64,000 nt of DNA from G965205255 sp965205255 (GCA_965205255.1 OZ242051.1:744001-808000), one strand, 5' to 3'; positions 28,112 through 37,984 are shown, counted from the stretch's first letter. The notes: generated by a model not told the origin, from the sequence alone. Made by a program: numbers and translations.

Positions 28112-29992
28112 ATGAGAGCCAGGCATAAACATTTACTCTATTTGCTGGTCGCCATTTTTGTATATTCAGGTACAATTTCAGCCAGATTTTACAATTCCAT
28201 ATTACCAGATGCACCAGTTCAGCACGTAGTTCAGCCCGGTGAAACGATTACTGATATTGCCGAAATGTATGCTGTTTCAGCTCACAAGCTTGCTGAACGG
28301 AACAGACTTGCACCCTCACAGCCTTTATTACAAGGACAAATACTCAATTTTCCAACGCAACAACCAGCTCATATTCAGCCTTATCAACTGGCACAAGCAG
28401 AATATGGTAACTACAATGCGCAGTATCCAAAAAAAAAGAATCATGATTCAGAGAGAGAGCAAGGTCTTAATGGAACACCATATGCTTACTATGGTAATGG
28501 GGAACCAGTATCTGATGCTTTAAAAAGTTTTGCTAGCAACTACGGTCTGCCTGTTATTATCAGCCCAAAAATTACCAGTATTGTTAACGGAAAAATCGGC
28601 CCATTAGCACCAGTGCCTTTTCTTGATGCTTTGGCTCAGCTTAATGGTCTGCTCTGGTATTTTGATGGTGACACTCTCTATGTATATGACGGACAAGAAA
28701 TCGAAAAAAAGATTATTAGTCTTAATCATCTGACAACCAATCGCCTGAAAAATATTCTTATCGACATGGGGTTATGGGATAACCGTTATGGTTGGCGGGA
28801 ACGTCCTAATGAAGGGCTAGTTTATCTCGCTGGTCCACCCCGTTACATTAATCTGGTTTCTGAAACAGCCAGATTGATTGATCTGAAAACCGGTGAGAAA
28901 CAAAAAAGCCAGTTAGCCTTTGAGGTATTTCCGCTAAAATATGCTTGGGCAGAAGATCATACAATTAGCTACCGAAATAATCAGGTAACCATTCCTGGTG
29001 TTGCAACACTGCTAAGACAAATTGTTTTACGTGACACATCCACAAATTCCACACCCACTGATTCCGATACATCTACGTATACCAAAAGCTTATCACCTGC
29101 CACACCTATTACAGGAAGTCAATCATCCAAATCAGCGGGGAAGAATGAAAATAAAGCTAATGAAAACATAGGTGTAACAGAGGCTGATAATGTCGTTATT
29201 AATGCAGACAGGCGATCAAATGCAGTAATTATTCATGACCTTGCATCTAAAATGCCAATGTATCAACACTTAATTTCGACACTTGATAAACCGTTATCTC
29301 AAATAGAAATAAATGTCTCTATTATTGATGTAGATACTACCAGCATTGATGAGTTAGGTGTTAACTGGAAACTTAACAGCAGTGGCGGTAATGGTTTCTT
29401 TAGTTTTGATCCTTCATCCAGTCTTTCCTCGCCTCCTTCGTCTACCATATTAAAAGTCACAGCCGGAAGACTGTTGTCTCAGGTTAAACTTCTAGCCACA
29501 CGAAATAAGGCTAAGATTCTCTCTCGTCCTTCTGTGTTAACACTGGATAATATGGAAGCGGTTCTGGATAACAATCAAACTTTTTATGTTTCTGTCAATG
29601 GTAGTAATTCTGGCGATAATACAGCGCAACTGTACCCAATTACTTCAGGTTCTGTACTAAAAGTAACGCCACGCATCATCAAGGAAAAGAGTGGTAGAAG
29701 GATACATCTTGATGTAAATATTCAAGATGGTAACAGCCAGAACTCAAATCTTAACGGTGTATCTCTACCTGTTGTAAAGAACACAACCATCAGCACACAA
29801 GCTATGATTGAAGAAAATGAAAGCCTGCTGGTTGGGGGTTATTTCTATGAAAAAACCTCTGACAGTGTAAATAAAATCCCTCTGCTCGGCGACCTGCCTG
29901 TTATTGGTCAACTATTCAGACAAAAATCTAAAAACCATACTAAAAATGTAAGGTTGTTTTTAATCACTCCCAAGATTGTCACTACACTGTAA
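28112..29992 (+). CDS. sctC: Type III secretion secretin SctC (YscC) with N-terminal LysM domain
   Basis: The outer-membrane secretin ring of the type III injectisome, 626 residues. A signal-peptide-like N-terminus (residues 1-24) is followed at 37-81 by a LysM-type fold: HVVQPGETITDIAEMYAV, then KLAERNRLAP and LLQGQILNFP. LysM binds peptidoglycan and is not part of the standard YscC layout. Then come an N0-type domain (about 125-190, LKSFASNYGLPVIISPK), N1/N3 domains separated by a Ser/Thr/Lys-rich loop (about 310-350), and the secretin core with LSRPSVLTLDNMEAVLDNN and IPLLGDLPVIGQLFR. No lipobox is present. CAGGGAGAG precedes the ATG. The divergent 223-bp spacer to sctX probably holds both promoters. 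A terminator follows. Confidence 0.92.
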   Translation: MRARHKHLLYLLVAIFVYSGTISARFYNSILPDAPVQHVVQPGETITDIAEMYAVSAHKLAERNRLAPSQPLLQGQILNFPTQQPAHIQPYQLAQAEYGNYNAQYPKKKNHDSEREQGLNGTPYAYYGNGEPVSDALKSFASNYGLPVIISPKITSIVNGKIGPLAPVPFLDALAQLNGLLWYFDGDTLYVYDGQEIEKKIISLNHLTTNRLKNILIDMGLWDNRYGWRERPNEGLVYLAGPPRYINLVSETARLIDLKTGEKQKSQLAFEVFPLKYAWAEDHTISYRNNQVTIPGVATLLRQIVLRDTSTNSTPTDSDTSTYTKSLSPATPITGSQSSKSAGKNENKANENIGVTEADNVVINADRRSNAVIIHDLASKMPMYQHLISTLDKPLSQIEINVSIIDVDTTSIDELGVNWKLNSSGGNGFFSFDPSSSLSSPPSSTILKVTAGRLLSQVKLLATRNKAKILSRPSVLTLDNMEAVLDNNQTFYVSVNGSNSGDNTAQLYPITSGSVLKVTPRIIKEKSGRRIHLDVNIQDGNSQNSNLNGVSLPVVKNTTISTQAMIEENESLLVGGYFYEKTSDSVNKIPLLGDLPVIGQLFRQKSKNHTKNVRLFLITPKIVTTL

Positions 29993-30021
29993 AAGTTGTT
30001 GCAGGTTATAAGCTATCCACA

Positions 30022-30070
30022 GGCACTATTTTCATTCCACGTTTTAGCGTGAGAATAGTGCCCTTTTCTA
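30022..30070 (+). terminator. Rho-independent terminator of sctC
   Basis: GGCACTATT (30022-30030) pairs with AATAGTGCC (30054-30062), with an inner CACG/CGTG stem, followed by T-rich sequence. It lies 30 bp after the sctC stop and separates it from the convergent pepN. Confidence 0.8.
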
Positions 30071-30130
30071 TTTTTTTCATTAAGTGATTCGATGATGCGA
30101 TTTTGGTATAATACCAGACTCGTTAATGAG

Positions 30131-32770
30131 TCAGACCAGTGCTCTGGAAACTACTTCAAATACATCAGGCGACAAATCACTTTTATTTTTAATGGTTTCA
30201 ATCGCTTTTTTCATACCTGCTTGGTACTGAGGCGCATAACGCTTCCAGCGTGTGAGAGGTATCATTAAGCGTGAAGCCATTTGCGGGTTAATTTCATCAA
30301 GACTGATAATTTGCTCAGCTAAAAAATCATAACCACTATGATCCAATGCATGGAAATTTGACGTATTACCTGCACAAAAAGCACCGATAACTGAACGCAA
30401 CTTATTAGGATTACTGAAATCGAAACACTCATGCTGCATTAATTGTTTCAACCTGCCAAGGTCTGTCATCTCTGCTCGCGCTTGCACAGAGAACCACATA
30501 TCCATGACATTATTATCTGTTTTCCATTGTTTAGCAAAGCGTTCTAGAAGTGTAGTAGTCACCTCTGACCGAGCATGAACACCATTCACCAAGCTGCTTA
30601 ATACTGCCATTGAATCGGTCATATTATTAGCCTGATCGAATTGATCTTTTGCCATCTCTGTCACTTTTGGGTTATCAATATTCATTATATATGAAAGACA
30701 GACATTTTTAAGCGAACGCACTGCAATATCAGCGGCTTCCGGAATATAAGATTTTGGCACATTTAATTTGTTATAAGAGGATCTGAATGTGTCATACAGT
30801 TGATTAGACAATCTCTGTTTAACGAACTCTCTTGCCTTGTAAATAGCATTAACATCAATACGTTCCATTTGTTCACCCACATAAGAAACAGAAGGTAAAT
30901 GCAACATTTCTGCTATCATGGCAGGGTCTGATGATTCATCATTCAACAGGTGCTCATAAGCATCGACAACACGATCATCCATTTCTGGCGTCTCCTCCTG
31001 CTGAATCTTTAGCGTCAGCTCTTTGATGATATCAACCGATAGACGCTGGGCGCAATCCCAACGATTAAAACCATCCACATCATGACTCATCAAGGTAACA
31101 AGCTCATCTCTTGTGTAGTGATAATTCACTTTAACCGGTGCAGAAAATCCTCTCAGTAAAGAAGGTAAAGGTCTTGAAGGAATATTTTTAAATTCAAACG
31201 TTTCTTCAGCCTTTTTAACAGACAAAACTATCTGATACTCACCTTCTGAATTTAACATTAAAGCCTGACCAGAACGGGTAAGCAAACCCATTGCTACAGG
31301 AATATGAAAAGGTTTTTTTTCGGCCTGTCCTGGTGTAGGTGGACAAAACTGCTTAATGGTAATCTTATACAGTTTAAGGTCTTCATCATACTCGTCAGTG
31401 ACATCAAGAACAGGTGTACCTGACTGTGAGTACCAGTGTCTAAACTGCGTTAAATCAGTACCACTGGCATCTTCCATTGCCTGTACAAAATCATCGCAGG
31501 TTACCGCTTGCCCATCATGTCGCTTAAAGTAAAGATCACTACCCTTTCTAAAGTTTTTCTTACCTAAAATATTATGAATCATTCGTACAACTTCAGCACC
31601 TTTATCATAAACAGTACTTGTATAAAAATTTGAAATTTCAATAAATGAATCAGGCCGGATAGGATGTGCTAATGGTCCTGCATCCTCTACAAACTGCGCA
31701 TTGCGTAATATATTCACATCTTCAATACGTTTAACTGACCGAGAGTTCATATCCGAAGAGAACTCCTGATCCCGAAAAACAGTAAACCCTTCTTTCAAAC
31801 TTAACTGGAACCAATCGCGACACGTTACCCTGTTGCCTGACCAATTATGGAAGTACTCATGCCCAACAATACTTTCAATGCGCTGAAACGATGCGTCTGT
31901 TGAAGTCTTGGAGTTAGCCAACACACACGCCGAGTTAAAGATATTCAAGCCTTTGTTTTCCATAGCCCCCATATTAAAAGCATCAACAGCTACTATCATA
32001 AAAATATCAAGGTCATATTCACGACCATAAATTCTCTCATCCCAACTCATTGAGCGTTTTAACGACAACATAGCATGATCACATTTATTAATATTATGCG
32101 ACTCAGTAAAGATGCGTAACATTACCTGTTGGCCACTCATCGTAGTAAACGTATCTTCAATATATTCAAGATTTCCTGCCACCAGAGCAAACAAATAGGC
32201 AGGTTTTTTGAACGGGTCTTTCCAAGTTACAAAATGACGACCGCCTTGCAGGTCACCACTTTCAATGGCATTACCATTAGAAAGTAACACCGGATAACTT
32301 GTTTTATCAGCAATGATCTTAGTGGTAAAAACAGACATTACATCAGGGCGATCAAGGTAATAAGTAATTTTTCTGAAACCCTCTGCTTCACATTGGGTAC
32401 AGTACATATCACCTGATTTATACAAACCCTCCAGTGAAGTATTATCTTGCGGCCTGAGCAAAGTAACGATAGTTGTAGTAAATATATTATTAACAGGCTG
32501 AAAAATCAGGTATTGATCGGTCTGAACAAAGCTCTGAGGGGAAAGAACTTCACCATCAATAGCAACACTTTCAAGCACCATTGACCTGCCATGCAAAACC
32601 AGTTCAGGTAATTTATCATGAGACTTATTATTATTAAGTTTAAATTGGAGTGTTGATGTAACTGTTGTTATTTCATCGGTTATGTCAACAACAAGGTCTG
32701 TTTTGTCTATCCAGTAATCAGGTGCCTGATAGTCTTTCAGATAAATAGTTTTCGGTTGAGAGTCTTTCAT
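30131..32770 (-). CDS. pepN: Aminopeptidase N (M1 family)
   Basis: Cytosolic zinc aminopeptidase of 879 residues (E. coli 870) that removes N-terminal residues from short peptides late in protein turnover. The exopeptidase motif GAMENKG and the zinc motif HEYFHNWSGNRVTCRDW with the downstream glutamate (SLKEGFTVFRDQEF) are intact. The C-terminal helical domain is complete. The ATG lies only 2 bp after the stop of the DUF2797 gene, so the two are co-transcribed and probably translationally coupled. Confidence 0.95.
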   Translation of the reverse strand: MKDSQPKTIYLKDYQAPDYWIDKTDLVVDITDEITTVTSTLQFKLNNNKSHDKLPELVLHGRSMVLESVAIDGEVLSPQSFVQTDQYLIFQPVNNIFTTTIVTLLRPQDNTSLEGLYKSGDMYCTQCEAEGFRKITYYLDRPDVMSVFTTKIIADKTSYPVLLSNGNAIESGDLQGGRHFVTWKDPFKKPAYLFALVAGNLEYIEDTFTTMSGQQVMLRIFTESHNINKCDHAMLSLKRSMSWDERIYGREYDLDIFMIVAVDAFNMGAMENKGLNIFNSACVLANSKTSTDASFQRIESIVGHEYFHNWSGNRVTCRDWFQLSLKEGFTVFRDQEFSSDMNSRSVKRIEDVNILRNAQFVEDAGPLAHPIRPDSFIEISNFYTSTVYDKGAEVVRMIHNILGKKNFRKGSDLYFKRHDGQAVTCDDFVQAMEDASGTDLTQFRHWYSQSGTPVLDVTDEYDEDLKLYKITIKQFCPPTPGQAEKKPFHIPVAMGLLTRSGQALMLNSEGEYQIVLSVKKAEETFEFKNIPSRPLPSLLRGFSAPVKVNYHYTRDELVTLMSHDVDGFNRWDCAQRLSVDIIKELTLKIQQEETPEMDDRVVDAYEHLLNDESSDPAMIAEMLHLPSVSYVGEQMERIDVNAIYKAREFVKQRLSNQLYDTFRSSYNKLNVPKSYIPEAADIAVRSLKNVCLSYIMNIDNPKVTEMAKDQFDQANNMTDSMAVLSSLVNGVHARSEVTTTLLERFAKQWKTDNNVMDMWFSVQARAEMTDLGRLKQLMQHECFDFSNPNKLRSVIGAFCAGNTSNFHALDHSGYDFLAEQIISLDEINPQMASRLMIPLTRWKRYAPQYQAGMKKAIETIKNKSDLSPDVFEVVSRALV

Positions 32771-32772
32771 GA

Positions 32773-33603
32773 TTATGCCCTTATATCTACCGATACATGG
32801 TATCCGGTAAATTTGCGAATATTGATAACACCAGAATCTAATATCAGGTACTGACCCTTAATACCCAACAAGCTTCCTTCAACCAGCGGGGTTTTATCAA
32901 AATTAAATGAAACTATTTTAGTAGGATATTTATCAACAGGATACGCAATATTCTCCTCTTTTTTTTGTATAAGAGGTTGTAGCTTGTTGATTCCATATTG
33001 TTCTTGCAGCTGTTCTATGGATGTTTGGAACTTCTTAAACAGGTTATCTCGCACTAGCAATAAATCAACAGGTTTAATCTGCCCTTTCAACATAGTTTGC
33101 CAGTTGGTTTTGTCACTGACTTCCTGACGAAACAAGTCTTCTATAAAACCTGAAAGCTGTCTGGTTGCCACACGAAAAACAGATAACGCTTGTATAGCAC
33201 CTTGGTCTATCCAGCGCATTGGTACGTGATTTGCCCGAGTAATGCCTACCTTTACACCAGAACTGTTAGCCAGATATACAATATGGTCTGTCATACAAAA
33301 GCTCTCGCCCCATTCAGGTTCACGGCAGGTGCCTTTGTGATAGTGGCAAAGCTCTGGTTTCATAATACATCTATCACATTGAGCAAGCTTTATGAAGCAC
33401 GGATAACAATAGCCCTGATTAAAACTTTTATTAATTTTTCTGTCACAGTGTATACACCGAATAAGCCCCAAAAACTTTAAACTTATATGCCTTCCCGTCA
33501 TATTCTTTAACGGCAACATTTTATCACCTGCAGGAAGAGAATATTCTGCCAGTCCTGCATTCAGACTAACATCCATTTTTTTTAATGAACCTGTGGCTGA
33601 CAC
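32773..33603 (-). CDS. DUF2797 family protein
   Basis: About 276 residues of the DUF2797 family, commonly encoded next to pepN in gammaproteobacteria. The N-terminal half has a zinc-ribbon-like cysteine array: CIHCDRK, YCYPC, CDRC and further Cys/His residues (CHYHKGTC). It is followed by HIVYLANSSGVKVGITR, which looks like the core of a GIY-YIG nuclease-type fold; that comparison is my inference and the catalytic set is not complete. The function is unknown. A GTG at 33603 with GGAG nine bases upstream is preferred over a TTG at 33624, and gives the family's usual start distance. Confidence 0.8.
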   Translation of the reverse strand: MSATGSLKKMDVSLNAGLAEYSLPAGDKMLPLKNMTGRHISLKFLGLIRCIHCDRKINKSFNQGYCYPCFIKLAQCDRCIMKPELCHYHKGTCREPEWGESFCMTDHIVYLANSSGVKVGITRANHVPMRWIDQGAIQALSVFRVATRQLSGFIEDLFRQEVSDKTNWQTMLKGQIKPVDLLLVRDNLFKKFQTSIEQLQEQYGINKLQPLIQKKEENIAYPVDKYPTKIVSFNFDKTPLVEGSLLGIKGQYLILDSGVINIRKFTGYHVSVDIRA

Positions 33604-33757
33604 TATTTTTTGCTCCGCTAACAACAGACTACCCTCTTTGAAGTCACAGAGCTTAATCCTACATCATTTTTAGCGAGGCATAAAATATTCTTTATATTCA
33701 GTGAAAGCAACAATTGTGGCACTTAGTGATATAGATAACACAACCAATGAGAACCTT

Positions 33758-34468
33758 TTATTTCGGGTTTGACTGTATCACGGAACATGAACGGTTTTTA
33801 AGCGATTGCGTTTTCATACCTATATTTTTAATTTTGCTCGGTAAAGAAGCTAATTTTTTTATTATTTTTTTTGGTTTGGTCACTGAATAGTTAGCAAGCG
33901 ACTTTGCTTTTTGTTTAATTGTTTTTTTGCTGCTTTGATATAAAATTGAGGTAACCGCTAAAGTGGTTTCAGTTTTAGCTCCACGCCAAGTTTGAACGCC
34001 TGCTTTTGCACTCGCATAAATGTTTTTGCTTTGCTCTTTTTTATGAGCATAGGCTTTTTTTGCTTTATTTTTTCCAGTCTGAAAGGCTTCTGCTGCCAGT
34101 GCAGCGGTATTTGTTAATTTTGCTTTACTCCACTCTTTTTTTACTTCATTCAAGTGGCTGGCTTTTTCTTTTAAGTCATTTTTTTTATTCTGGAGTCTGA
34201 TTTTTGTGTTTTGGTATACCGTTATCGCACGTTGTTTCAAGGTCTTAGATAATGATTTTTTGGTATCATTATCTTCTGGGACTTTTTGCTGTTGAACAGT
34301 GAGTTGACGAGCTTGAGGAATATCAGCAGACCTGATATTGCGGGGTGTGCCACCCACCTTTGACTTTATATTCTTTTGTTGCTGAAGTTCTGCAAGCCTA
34401 GCCGAGTCAGGCGGGGGAGGCCTAACAGGTAGTGTGCTATGAGTATTTATGTTGTTGCCCTGATTCAC
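33758..34468 (-). CDS. Lysine-rich basic protein, unknown function (effector candidate)
   Basis: A 236-residue protein that I do not recognise. The N-terminus is rich in Asn, Thr, Pro and Gln (MNQGNNINTHSTLPVRPPPP). From about residue 65 on it is strongly basic and helical, with about 41 lysines in total and few acidic residues (for example KNKAKKAYAHKKEQSKN, KTIKQKAKSLANYS and KPKKIIKKLASLPSK). There is no signal peptide or membrane helix. The start is GTG with a weak ribosome site. The disordered polar N-terminus, basic body and nearby type III secretion genes would fit a secreted, nucleic-acid- or nucleus-directed effector, but this is inference. Confidence 0.5.
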   Translation of the reverse strand: MNQGNNINTHSTLPVRPPPPDSARLAELQQQKNIKSKVGGTPRNIRSADIPQARQLTVQQQKVPEDNDTKKSLSKTLKQRAITVYQNTKIRLQNKKNDLKEKASHLNEVKKEWSKAKLTNTAALAAEAFQTGKNKAKKAYAHKKEQSKNIYASAKAGVQTWRGAKTETTLAVTSILYQSSKKTIKQKAKSLANYSVTKPKKIIKKLASLPSKIKNIGMKTQSLKNRSCSVIQSNPK

Positions 34469-34526
34469 GTTTCTTCGCCTGTACCAGTATTTCTATTGTA
34501 CATCGACCATACAGAAAAAAAATTTA

Positions 34527-35780
34527 TCAACCGGCTATAGAGACAATAAAACCTGCAACTACCAGACACCCCACAAAAAAAGTATATAAGTCCGCCAAAG
34601 GAGAACGGTAACTTTTAAGATCATTAATGATATATAAACTAATAACAGGCATAATAAACAAAAGAATAGCAAGTACCGGTGCAACAATATTCAAAATAAT
34701 ATTAATGACGCTGTAATTGTAGCTTGCCACAATCCAACAGATGAGAAAAATGGTCAGATTGATAAGTCTGCCAATCTGTTTGGTTATTTTGAATTCGGTA
34801 TTTTTAAGCATGTGCCTGCTAATAAAATAAATTAAGCCAGAGGCTCCTTCTAGGGAGCCGATATATACCCCAAAAAAAGAGCTGGTGATGGCAAGTATAG
34901 TGATAGCACTAATAACAAAGGGCATCCAGCTGATATAATTGGATGCAGAAATAGCAATCAGAGCCGGAATGTTTTTATCGACTGCATTGTGCAGGTCTGA
35001 TGCGGACATAGAAAGAACGCATGAGAAAACAAATGGAACGATAACAATGGCAAGTAAAGAAATATTTGCCAAAAGGATTCGGCTGGTTTTTTTGTCACAA
35101 TCTGTTTTTTTCCTGTATTTTGACCGATAAGTTTGAGCAAATGCTGATATAGCAGGTGAATGATTAAACGAGAACACAAGCAATGGTGCCACAATAGTTG
35201 CAGTTTTTAGTATATCAATCCAGTTTACTGGCACAGATACCGGTTTTTTCCAGATAGGAATAAAATAAATGGCACAAGAAACTAAAATAATTGCCAACGG
35301 AATCACAAGAAATTCAGTGGCAGTTAGCACCCATTTTTCGCCCTTTGAAATAATCAATACCATTAATGCCAACAAAACAAAACTGGTTATAAACCTAGGT
35401 GGCGGTGATAGATGAAAGAACTTGATGAATAAATCGTTCACCACATTGGTCAGACCTATGCCATAAAGTAGCGCAATAGGGAAGATGCATATAAAGTAAG
35501 CAATGACAAGGAAAAAACCTGCTGTCAGTCCGAACCTTTCAGAAAAAGTGCTTGTAATATTTGAGCTAATTTTTGAAGATGACAGACAGAAACGGGTTAG
35601 ATTTCTGTGTGCCATCCAAATCGCAGGAATTACCAAAATAGTAACAATTAGCAATAAATAAAAACCCGCTTTTGCTGCATTGACAGGTAAATACAAAATA
35701 CCAGCACCTACGGCAGTACCAAAAAGTGTAGATATCCAGCCAAAGTCTTTACGATCAAATCTACCCATGGTGTTGCTCAT
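34527..35780 (-). CDS. HAAAP-family amino acid permease (serine/aromatic type)
   Basis: A 417-residue inner-membrane permease with 11 predicted helices, of the hydroxy/aromatic amino acid permease family (SdaC, DlsT, TnaB, Mtr, TyrP). It opens with WISTLFGTAVGAGILYLPV, the family's helix 1 motif. It also has VFSFNHSPAISAFAQTYR, typical of the SdaC/DlsT (serine) branch, and SFFGVYIGSLEGASGL. Such proton symporters import single amino acids, useful to a host-dependent bacterium. The exact substrate is not certain. Confidence 0.85.
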   Translation of the reverse strand: MSNTMGRFDRKDFGWISTLFGTAVGAGILYLPVNAAKAGFYLLLIVTILVIPAIWMAHRNLTRFCLSSSKISSNITSTFSERFGLTAGFFLVIAYFICIFPIALLYGIGLTNVVNDLFIKFFHLSPPPRFITSFVLLALMVLIISKGEKWVLTATEFLVIPLAIILVSCAIYFIPIWKKPVSVPVNWIDILKTATIVAPLLVFSFNHSPAISAFAQTYRSKYRKKTDCDKKTSRILLANISLLAIVIVPFVFSCVLSMSASDLHNAVDKNIPALIAISASNYISWMPFVISAITILAITSSFFGVYIGSLEGASGLIYFISRHMLKNTEFKITKQIGRLINLTIFLICWIVASYNYSVINIILNIVAPVLAILLFIMPVISLYIINDLKSYRSPLADLYTFFVGCLVVAGFIVSIAG

Positions 35781-35944
35781 TCATCATTTTCCATCTGTTC
35801 TGTGAATAGTAAAATTGGAAAGGCAAAATAATAAAAGGAATAATTTTATCCCACTCATCTTCAAAAAATTTGAAGTTACGATTAAAATCAGAATAACATA
35901 CAACGTAGTTCTTACGTAAGTGCGTAAATACGTAATATTTATGT

Positions 35945-36055
35945 ATAAGTTCATATCATATAAGACTCAGGCAAACTTATGCTTGAGTTGTCTAATATAC
36001 TCCATTGGGGTTTGTACATGCAAACCAAAATGAGGACGATAAGTACTATATTAAT
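35945..36055 (-). pseudogene. Transposase C-terminal remnant (IS3/IS481-like integrase tail)
   Basis: The minus strand reads YRPHFGLHVQTPMEYIRQLKHKF and then a stop, like the end of rve-type transposases (YRPHxxLxxxTPxEY). Nothing upstream of it is recognisable. A diverged copy lies at about 44455-44560. Confidence 0.6.
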
Positions 36056-36180
36056 CAATTTTTTTTAATTCATTCTAAATACTCCCAACACTATTAGTAA
36101 GTAAGTTTAGCCGGTGGCAAAATAATAAGGGAAATCTGCTTCTTTTCACAGAAATAATCAAATTCTTGCCTTTGTGAGGT

Positions 36181-36249
36181 GCTTAAACACATAACATTAA
36201 GATAAGAAAAGTAGTGTAATAAGAAGTTAGAAGCAGATTTTTGTATTAT
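36181..36249 (-). repeat. Dispersed intergenic repeat, copy 4
   Basis: On the minus strand it reads ATACAAAAATCTGCTTCTAA, TTCTTATTACACTACTTTTC and ends near TTATGTGTTTAAGC, a full-length copy of the element seen at 37916 and 43429. Confidence 0.7.
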
Positions 36250-36336
36250 ACATGTTAGTTATATCCGATTGAGATTACAAAAATATAAAGTCATCACTAA
36301 ACGTTATCATTTCAGTTTAGTTATGATGAACGGAGG

Positions 36337-37584
36337 TTATTCATAAATATTTTTCAGAAAAGGACGGGATAGTTTTAAAAGAATTACTAACAAAAAAGCA
36401 TAGAAACATATCAGAATACCCGGAATCAAAGAGTTATTTGTCGTTTTTATCAGGTAACTGGTAAATAAAATTCCCGGTGCAGACAACAATCCAACTCCAC
36501 CTGTATAAGCCAAACAAATACAAATACTTGAACGTTTAAATTCAGAAAACAGCATATTTAAAAAGGGCATATTTCCTACACCAAATCCAACAGTGCCCAT
36601 TACAAGAAGAGCTTGTGATACTATAAAGACCCACATTTTTTGCTGATTATTAACCCACCAGTAAAGTGGTAATGATGCAAATACAAAAAACAAGCTACCT
36701 GTTATCAATAACTTGTATGCTCCTTTTTTTTGCGCCAGATAGCAAACGGGAATGATACACAACAGCAAAAATAAACTTGATAATGTATTAATTCCATAGG
36801 CTGTACTCATTGGAATATGCATAACACTAACAAGGTATTCGGGCATATAAACACTGACGTTGTAAAAAACAGACTCTGCCAAACCTATAATGATCACACC
36901 TAATAAAATTCGCCATAATAACTGCCTTTTTGTGTTTCTTGTCCCTAGCTGTTGTTCAATGTGACCCGTGTTAACAACCGGCATTGCCTCAACACGTAGT
37001 TTGTATATATATATAATCGCTGGCAAACTTATCAAAAAAGCTGTACGCCAGCCCCATTCTATCATTTGAGTAGGTGATAAACATTCATTAAGAAGGGCAA
37101 CAACTGCTGAGGCAGTTAGCATGCCTAACATGGCACTAATAGCCGACAGTCCACTATTAAATGTTTTTTTGCTATTCTCGGAAGCAATATAAGCATACTG
37201 AGCAGAAAGTGGATACTCAGCCCCCATGCCAAGACTTTGTACCAATCTTAACGCTAACAACATAACAGGAGCGAAAATTCCAATGGATGAAGTCACAGGC
37301 ATGACCACTATCATTCCACAAGGTATGGCTACCATCAACATAGCCCAACGCATAGAACGTCCTATTCCATATTTATCAGCAATCCACCCTAAAATTATTG
37401 CACCCAAGGGTCTGGCTAAATATGAAATTGCAAATACGGCAAGTGCTTTGAATACGCCTGATGATACATCTCCGGGGAAAAAATTTACTGCTATCTGTGG
37501 TGCTAGAAAAGCAAAGAGGATAAAGTCATACCACTGTATAATGTTTGCCGTAACCACAACACCTTTTATATGTTTGTTACTCAC
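36337..37584 (-). CDS. MFS transporter, MHS-like
   Basis: A 415-residue 12-helix major facilitator protein. Helix 1 reads ANIIQWYDFILFAFLAPQIA, and the helix 2-3 loop has the motif GWIADKYGIGRSMRW. Helix 4 has RLVQSLGMGAEYPLSAQYAY, a variant of the MHS GGE motif. It is a diverged relative of the transporter at 21158-22423 and probably imports a carboxylate or osmolyte. The start is GTG (37584) with AAGG upstream. Confidence 0.8.
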   Translation of the reverse strand: MSNKHIKGVVVTANIIQWYDFILFAFLAPQIAVNFFPGDVSSGVFKALAVFAISYLARPLGAIILGWIADKYGIGRSMRWAMLMVAIPCGMIVVMPVTSSIGIFAPVMLLALRLVQSLGMGAEYPLSAQYAYIASENSKKTFNSGLSAISAMLGMLTASAVVALLNECLSPTQMIEWGWRTAFLISLPAIIYIYKLRVEAMPVVNTGHIEQQLGTRNTKRQLLWRILLGVIIIGLAESVFYNVSVYMPEYLVSVMHIPMSTAYGINTLSSLFLLLCIIPVCYLAQKKGAYKLLITGSLFFVFASLPLYWWVNNQQKMWVFIVSQALLVMGTVGFGVGNMPFLNMLFSEFKRSSICICLAYTGGVGLLSAPGILFTSYLIKTTNNSLIPGILICFYAFLLVILLKLSRPFLKNIYE

Positions 37585-37915
37585 CCTTTGTAGCCTTCTG
37601 TGATTATTCTGACTTAATTAAAAAAATACAATCGCCTTTATCAATGACACGATACCAAAAACGATCAGAATAAGCCTGACATATTTTACAGGTGAAAAAA
37701 TCAGGTCAAGAATAGTCAGACAAAAAGATATTAGTCAGGAATGAACGAAAATGGCAATAAATAAAAAAATATACGGTTTTTGGGAATGACTCAGATTTAC
37801 AGATATAGCACTAACTCTGTATAAAAAATTGTCAGAACCAGTATTTTCTCTTCAGGAATTAAGCATTGTCACTGCAGATCTTGTAATCATTATTTTCAGC
37901 TTAACTATGCCTGTA

Positions 37916-37984
37916 ATACCAAAACCTGCTTCCAACTTCTTATTACGCTTCTTTTATGATCTTGCTGTTATGCGTTAAAGCTCC
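37916..37984 (+). repeat. Dispersed intergenic repeat, copy 5
   Basis: Full-length copy: begins ATACCAAAACCTGCTTCCAA, continues TTCTTATTACGCTTCTTTTA, and ends TTATGCGTTAAAGCTC. It lies in the 860-bp gap between two transporter genes (37585-38444), which otherwise shows no convincing gene. Confidence 0.75.
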
